DNA from: JACVRW01 sp034664005
GTDB taxonomy: Bacteria > Actinomycetota > Thermoleophilia > Solirubrobacterales > Thermoleophilaceae
Assembly (NCBI GenBank): GCA_034664005.1
Contig: JAXDIL010000181.1
Location: forward strand, 1 to 11,063
Length of the DNA stretch: 11,063 bases
Reading direction: 5' to 3'
Within the stretch, counting starts at the first letter, position 1; each line of letters begins with the position of its first letter. Both the position numbers and the translations under genes were made by a program. Positions 7,786-11,063 of this stretch are shown in pieces. A model generated the notes under the pieces. That model was not told the origin of the DNA. It did not search any database and saw only the letters and a program-made list of their open reading frames with translations.

Positions 7786-9215
7786 CCCGGTTCTCCGATG
7801 GTTCCCTCGCCCACGACGCGATCCTGACGCATCAGGCAGGCGAGCTGCCCCGGTGCAACCGCGCTGGCTGCATCGTCGAGCACGAGCTCGACGGTTCCGT
7901 CGTCCTGGACGTGAGCTCGGCACGCTAGCGGCTTAGCGTGGTAGCGAAGCCGCACGAACTCCACCTCCGTGGCCGGGCGGTGGAGCGTGGCGTCCTCGAG
8001 CCGCACGCGGCTGGCGGCGAGTGCCTCCTTCGGGCCGACCACCACGCGGTTGGTCGCCGCGTCCTTCTCGACCACGTAGAGCGGCTCGGGCGATGCGACA
8101 CCGAGCCCGCGGCGCTGGCCGACCGTGTAGTTGTGGTGGCCCTCGTGGCGGCCCAGCACGGTGCCCTGCCGATCCACGATCTCCCCCGCCCTCCGCAGGC
8201 GCGGGCCGCCGTGGCGCTGGAGGAACTCGCGCCCGCCGAGGCCGGCTATGAAGCAGAGGTCCTGGCTCTCGCGCTTGTCGGCCACGGGCAGGCCGGCGTC
8301 GCGCGCGAGCGCGCGCACGGCGTCCTTGGTGAGCGCGCCGAGCGGGAAGCTGAGCCGGTCGAGCAGCGCCGGGTCGAGCTTGGCGAGCATGTAGCTCTGG
8401 TCCTTGCGCGGGTCGGCGGCCGCGCGGATCAGCGGGCCTCGTTCGTCACGCGCGACCCGCGCGTAGTGGCCCGTGGCGAGCCGCGCCGCGCCAAGCGCGT
8501 CCGCGAGCTCCAGCATCGCGTCGAAGCGCACCTCGCCGTTGCAGTGGACGCACGGGTTCGGGGTGCGGCCGGCGGCGTAGCCGTCGAGGAAGCGGTCCAC
8601 GACCTCGGCGCGGAAGCGCTCGCGCAGGTCGAGCGTGAGGTGCGGGATGCCCATGCGGTGAGCCAGCTCGCGAGCGCCGCGCACCGCCTGGGGCGAGCAG
8701 CAGCTCTTGTCGCCGTCCGTGTTCGGGTCGGACCAGAGCTCGAGCGTGACCGCGATCACCTCGTCGCCGGCGTCGAGCGCGAGCTGGGCCGCGGCGGCGG
8801 AGTCGACGCCGCCGCTCATGGCGACGAGCGTTCGTCTCGCCTCGACCGGCACCCGAACTCCGCCGTCCTTCGCCGCCGCACCGAGCGCACGGTGCAGGGC
8901 GTCGGTGGCCAACTCCGCCGCGTGCCTTTTTCCAGCGCTCAGCCCCAGGTCCGTCACGACCGTCTCCGCGTTCAACCGGCAGGCATCGAAGAACGGCTTT
9001 CCCTCGATGCTCTCCACGATTGCGCTCGCTGCCGCGATGGTCGCGCCGCAGCCCTCGGCGTCGAAGCCCGCGTGTGTGACGCGATCGCCCTCGATCTGCA
9101 CCGCGATGCGCACGAGATCGCCACAGGCCGCGCCCCCCGCGGCGCCCGCATGGGGGTGGTTCTTCAGAGCGCCCTGTCCCCGGGGCGCGTTCAGATGTTC
9201 AGCGAACGACCGCAC
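7782..9215 (-). CDS. mnmA: tRNA 2-thiouridylase MnmA with N-terminal IscU-like domain
   Basis: MnmA thiolates U34 of tRNA Lys, Glu and Gln in the cytoplasm, using ATP to adenylate C2 before sulfur transfer. The 477-residue product is a fusion. Residues ~5-113 are IscU-like: HLNAPRGQGALKN recalls the IscU N-terminus, AACGD carries C31 and D33, and EGCGA carries C56. The position of the third ligand cysteine (KRHAAELA) is A99 after a kept H98, at the same spacing (43) as C63 to C106 in E. coli IscU. MnmA follows from ~128: PP-loop SGGVDS (134-139), NPCVHCN with C222 and C225, ATGHYA (247-252), catalytic C321 in SQDLCFIAG, YTVGQRRGLG (363-372) and a C-terminal beta-barrel. C225 and C321 match the two catalytic cysteines of E. 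coli MnmA. The start is GTG at 9215, with no strong RBS; IscU homology begins within five residues. Its stop overlaps the anti-sigma start. Confidence 0.9.
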   Translation of the reverse strand: MRSFAEHLNAPRGQGALKNHPHAGAAGGAACGDLVRIAVQIEGDRVTHAGFDAEGCGATIAAASAIVESIEGKPFFDACRLNAETVVTDLGLSAGKRHAAELATDALHRALGAAAKDGGVRVPVEARRTLVAMSGGVDSAAAAQLALDAGDEVIAVTLELWSDPNTDGDKSCCSPQAVRGARELAHRMGIPHLTLDLRERFRAEVVDRFLDGYAAGRTPNPCVHCNGEVRFDAMLELADALGAARLATGHYARVARDERGPLIRAAADPRKDQSYMLAKLDPALLDRLSFPLGALTKDAVRALARDAGLPVADKRESQDLCFIAGLGGREFLQRHGGPRLRRAGEIVDRQGTVLGRHEGHHNYTVGQRRGLGVASPEPLYVVEKDAATNRVVVGPKEALAASRVRLEDATLHRPATEVEFVRLRYHAKPLACRAHVQDDGTVELVLDDAASAVAPGQLACLMRQDRVVGEGTIGEPG

Positions 9216-9232
9216 TGACGGCCAACGCTACC

Positions 9233-9246
9233 TGCCGGCTCCGGCA
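9233..9246 (-). promoter_or_regulatory. Small hairpin in front of the mnmA start
   Basis: UGCCG and CGGCA pair around a GAGC loop in the minus-strand RNA, ending 17 bases before the GTG start of mnmA. It follows a UUUU run and another short hairpin (GCUG-GGGC-CAGC, 9261-9250). It may be part of a leader structure that limits ribosome access, since no clear Shine-Dalgarno sequence lies between it and the start codon, or simply the tail of the RNA candidate upstream. Confidence 0.25.
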
Positions 9247-9390
9247 AAAGCTGGCCCCAGCCTGCCGTTCGTTGGTTCCGGTAGTTGGGCCTGCTGCTAG
9301 CAGGTGGGTGTCCTCCGCGGCGGACCACGGCCCTACCGCGAGGGGGACTCCCGTACCGGTGTTATTCGGCTCAACATGTGCGGCCAACTC
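9246..9390 (-). ncRNA. Candidate structured RNA between aspS and mnmA
   Basis: The 202-base gap after aspS carries no reading frame worth keeping but folds. In the minus-strand RNA, GAGUUGGCC (9390-9382) pairs with GGCCAGCUU (9256-9248) and the 3' arm runs into UUUU (9249-9246). Inside, AGCC (9371-9368) pairs with GGCU (9262-9259). Unpaired stretches of 8 and 15 bases follow, then CCGGUA (9359-9354) pairs with UACCGG (9283-9278), and GGG (9352-9350) with CCC (9289-9287). The apex has local hairpins, including CCUGC-UAGCA-GCAGG. A long rod with an unpaired middle resembles 6S RNA, and in Bacillus subtilis a 6S gene lies directly downstream of aspS. The helices were found by eye, not by folding software. 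It may instead be only an aspS 3' UTR with a terminator or an mnmA leader. Confidence 0.3.
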
Positions 9391-9417
9391 GCGTACAGGC
9401 TCGGGCCACCTACGAGG

Positions 9418-11063
9418 CTAGCGCGCGTCGCGGGCGTCGGCCACTGGCGGGGCCATCACCTTCACGCCGAGCTCCTTCAGCTGCGCGTCGTCGACGGGGG
9501 CCGGCGCGCCGGTCAGCGGGTCCACGCCGCTCGCAGCCTTCGGGAAGGCGATCACGTCGCGGATCGATGGTGCTCCGGCGAGCAGGGCTGCGAGCCGGTC
9601 GATCCCGAAGGCGATGCCGCCGTGCGGGGGCGCTCCGTAGGTGAGCGCCTCGAGCAGGAAGCCGAAGCGGTCCTTCGCCTCCTCGGGGCCGATCCCGATC
9701 AGATCGAAGACCTTCTGCTGCATCGCCGGGTCGCTGTTACGGATCGAGCCGCCGCCGATCTCCCAGCCGTCGAAGATGACGTCGTACGCGCGGGCGCGCC
9801 AGCTCCCGGGCTCGGCGCTGAGGTCGCCGGCGGGGGCGGTGAAGGGATGGTGGACCGGGTCCCAGCGACCCTCGTCCTCGCTCCACTCGAATGCGGGGAA
9901 GTCGACGACCCAGAACACGTCGTGGCCCTGGGGCTTGCCCTCGGCCACCTCCGGCCGCAGGGCGCCGAGCACGCGGGCGGCGATGTCGGCGGTGTCCGCG
10001 ACGATCAGGATGGCGTCGCCCTCATGGGCATCCAATGCGTCGTTGGCCCGAGCGATCTCCTCGTCGCTGAGCCGCTTGGCAACGGGCGAGCGCCAGCCAT
10101 CCGGCTCCACCACCGCCCAGGCCAGTCCCTTGGCGCCGAGCTGCTGCGCCTTCTCGGTCAACGCGTCGAAGCGGCTTCGCGGAAACTCGCCCGTTGCCTT
10201 CAGTGCTCTGACAACCGGAGCCTCGCGGAAGATGTTCAGCTCCGATGAACGGAAGATGTCCGTGACGTCGACGATCTCCACGCCGAGCCGCCGGTCCGGG
10301 CGGTCGGAGCCGTAGCGGAGCATCGCCTCGTCGTAGGTGATGCGCTCAAGCGGAAGCGAGACCTCCACGCCGCCGACCGCGAGCACCTGCTGGAGCAGGC
10401 GGTCCGTGACCTCGAAGACGTCCTCCTCCTCCACGAACGAGAGCTCCATGTCGAGCTGGGTGAACTCGGGCTGGCGGTCCGCGCGGAAGTCCTCGTCGCG
10501 GAAGCAGCGGGCGATCTGGAAGTAGCGCTCGTAGCCGCCGATCATCAGGAGCTGCTTGAACAGCTGCGGCGACTGCGGCAGCGCGTACCAGGAGCCCGGC
10601 GAGAGCCGGCTCGGCACGAGGAAGTCGCGTGCGCCCTCCGGGGTCGATCGCGTCAGGATCGGCGTCTCGACCTCGAGATAGCCCTCGTCCGAGAGGAAGT
10701 TGCGGATCTCCCTCACGACCTCGTGACGCAGGATCACGTTGTCGCGCATCCGCTCCTTGCGGAGGTCGAGGTAGCGGTAGCGCAGGCGAAGCTCCTCGCC
10801 GACCGGGTCGTCCTCGTCGATCTGGAAGGGCGGCGTCTCGGCGTCGGCCAGCTGCTCGAGCTGCGCGGCCACGAGCTCCACCTCGCCGGTGGGAAGCTCG
10901 GGGTTCACCGCGCCCTCCTCGCGCCGGACCAGCTGGCCGCTCACGGTGATCACGTCCTCGGCGCGCAGGTTGCCCGCCGCGGCGTGGGCCTCGGGCGCCT
11001 CCTCCGGGCGGAAGACCAGCTGGAGCAGGCCGGTGCGGTCGCGCACGTCTATGAAGATGAGGC
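9418..11063 (-). CDS. aspS: Aspartyl-tRNA synthetase, lacking its N-terminus
   Basis: This class II synthetase charges tRNA with aspartate. The gene runs off the right edge; 547 residues are visible, beginning LIFIDVRDRTGLLQLVF inside the anticodon-binding OB fold, so only roughly 40-50 residues are missing. A GTG at 11046 is not the true start, because the frame and homology continue beyond it. Visible parts are motif 1 (near 121-146, GYLEVETPILTRSTPEGARD), the flipping-loop segment PQSPQLFKQLLMIGG, motif 2 (about 180-204, FRDEDFRADRQPEFTQLD), the bacterial GAD insertion (about 290-420) and motif 3 with GIDR near 486-489. The C-terminus IRDVIAFPKAASGVDPLTGAPAPV is typical of bacterial AspRS. 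Whether it also charges tRNA-Asn cannot be judged, as key N-terminal residues are outside the window. The TAG stop is followed by the structured gap and then mnmA. Confidence 0.97.
   Translation of the reverse strand, partial: LIFIDVRDRTGLLQLVFRPEEAPEAHAAAGNLRAEDVITVSGQLVRREEGAVNPELPTGEVELVAAQLEQLADAETPPFQIDEDDPVGEELRLRYRYLDLRKERMRDNVILRHEVVREIRNFLSDEGYLEVETPILTRSTPEGARDFLVPSRLSPGSWYALPQSPQLFKQLLMIGGYERYFQIARCFRDEDFRADRQPEFTQLDMELSFVEEEDVFEVTDRLLQQVLAVGGVEVSLPLERITYDEAMLRYGSDRPDRRLGVEIVDVTDIFRSSELNIFREAPVVRALKATGEFPRSRFDALTEKAQQLGAKGLAWAVVEPDGWRSPVAKRLSDEEIARANDALDAHEGDAILIVADTADIAARVLGALRPEVAEGKPQGHDVFWVVDFPAFEWSEDEGRWDPVHHPFTAPAGDLSAEPGSWRARAYDVIFDGWEIGGGSIRNSDPAMQQKVFDLIGIGPEEAKDRFGFLLEALTYGAPPHGGIAFGIDRLAALLAGAPSIRDVIAFPKAASGVDPLTGAPAPVDDAQLKELGVKVMAPPVADARDAR

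Noticed and set aside
7786..7923. N-terminal extension of the anti-sigma gene
   Set aside because: It lies wholly within the mnmA C-terminal domain, is Arg/Gly-rich, and RsbW similarity starts only after the TTG at 7785.

Overview
The window is about 11 kb of GC-rich bacterial DNA, tightly packed, with every convincing gene on the minus strand. The GC-rich third codon positions, frequent GTG and TTG starts, 4-base start/stop overlaps and a SigB/SigF-type sigma factor beside an RsbW-like protein fit an actinobacterium. A deep-branching class such as Thermoleophilia is my guess. No rRNA or other firm marker is present, so the placement is an inference.

Read in the direction of transcription (right to left), the layout is as follows. 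(1) aspS, cut by the right edge. (2) A 202-base gap holding a foldable RNA candidate. (3) An apparent translationally coupled trio: mnmA fused to an N-terminal IscU-like scaffold domain, a small RsbW-like anti-sigma protein, and a SigB/SigF-family sigma factor. Consecutive genes overlap by TTGA and GTGA. (4) A short gap with a SigB/SigF-like promoter candidate (CTGTAA-N13-GGGTAT). (5) A five-gene peptide ABC importer, oppA-oppC-oppB-oppD-oppF. A very stable UUCG-capped hairpin sits between oppA and the rest, and the other junctions touch or overlap. (6) A 379-base intergenic stretch with two hairpins and an inverted repeat. (7) The first 57 codons of an MFS-type membrane transporter, cut by the left edge.

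How the parts may work together: OppA is the lipoprotein that binds peptide outside the membrane, OppB and OppC form the channel, and OppD and OppF hydrolyse ATP. The sigma factor encoded just upstream may drive oppA, which would put peptide uptake under a stress or stationary-phase regulon. The anti-sigma protein has the RsbW fold pattern but has lost the residues that bind ATP, so it may hold the sigma factor without the usual kinase switch. MnmA thiolates U34 of tRNA. Its fused scaffold domain keeps two of the three cluster-ligand cysteines and sits on an enzyme that itself has a CxxC plus C arrangement, suggesting iron-sulfur or sulfur handling in cis.

The most interesting items are the IscU-MnmA fusion with its missing third cysteine, the degenerate anti-sigma protein coupled to both mnmA and the sigma gene, the matching promoter in front of oppA, and the structured RNA candidate downstream of aspS. 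I see no CRISPR array, insertion sequence, tRNA or rRNA.
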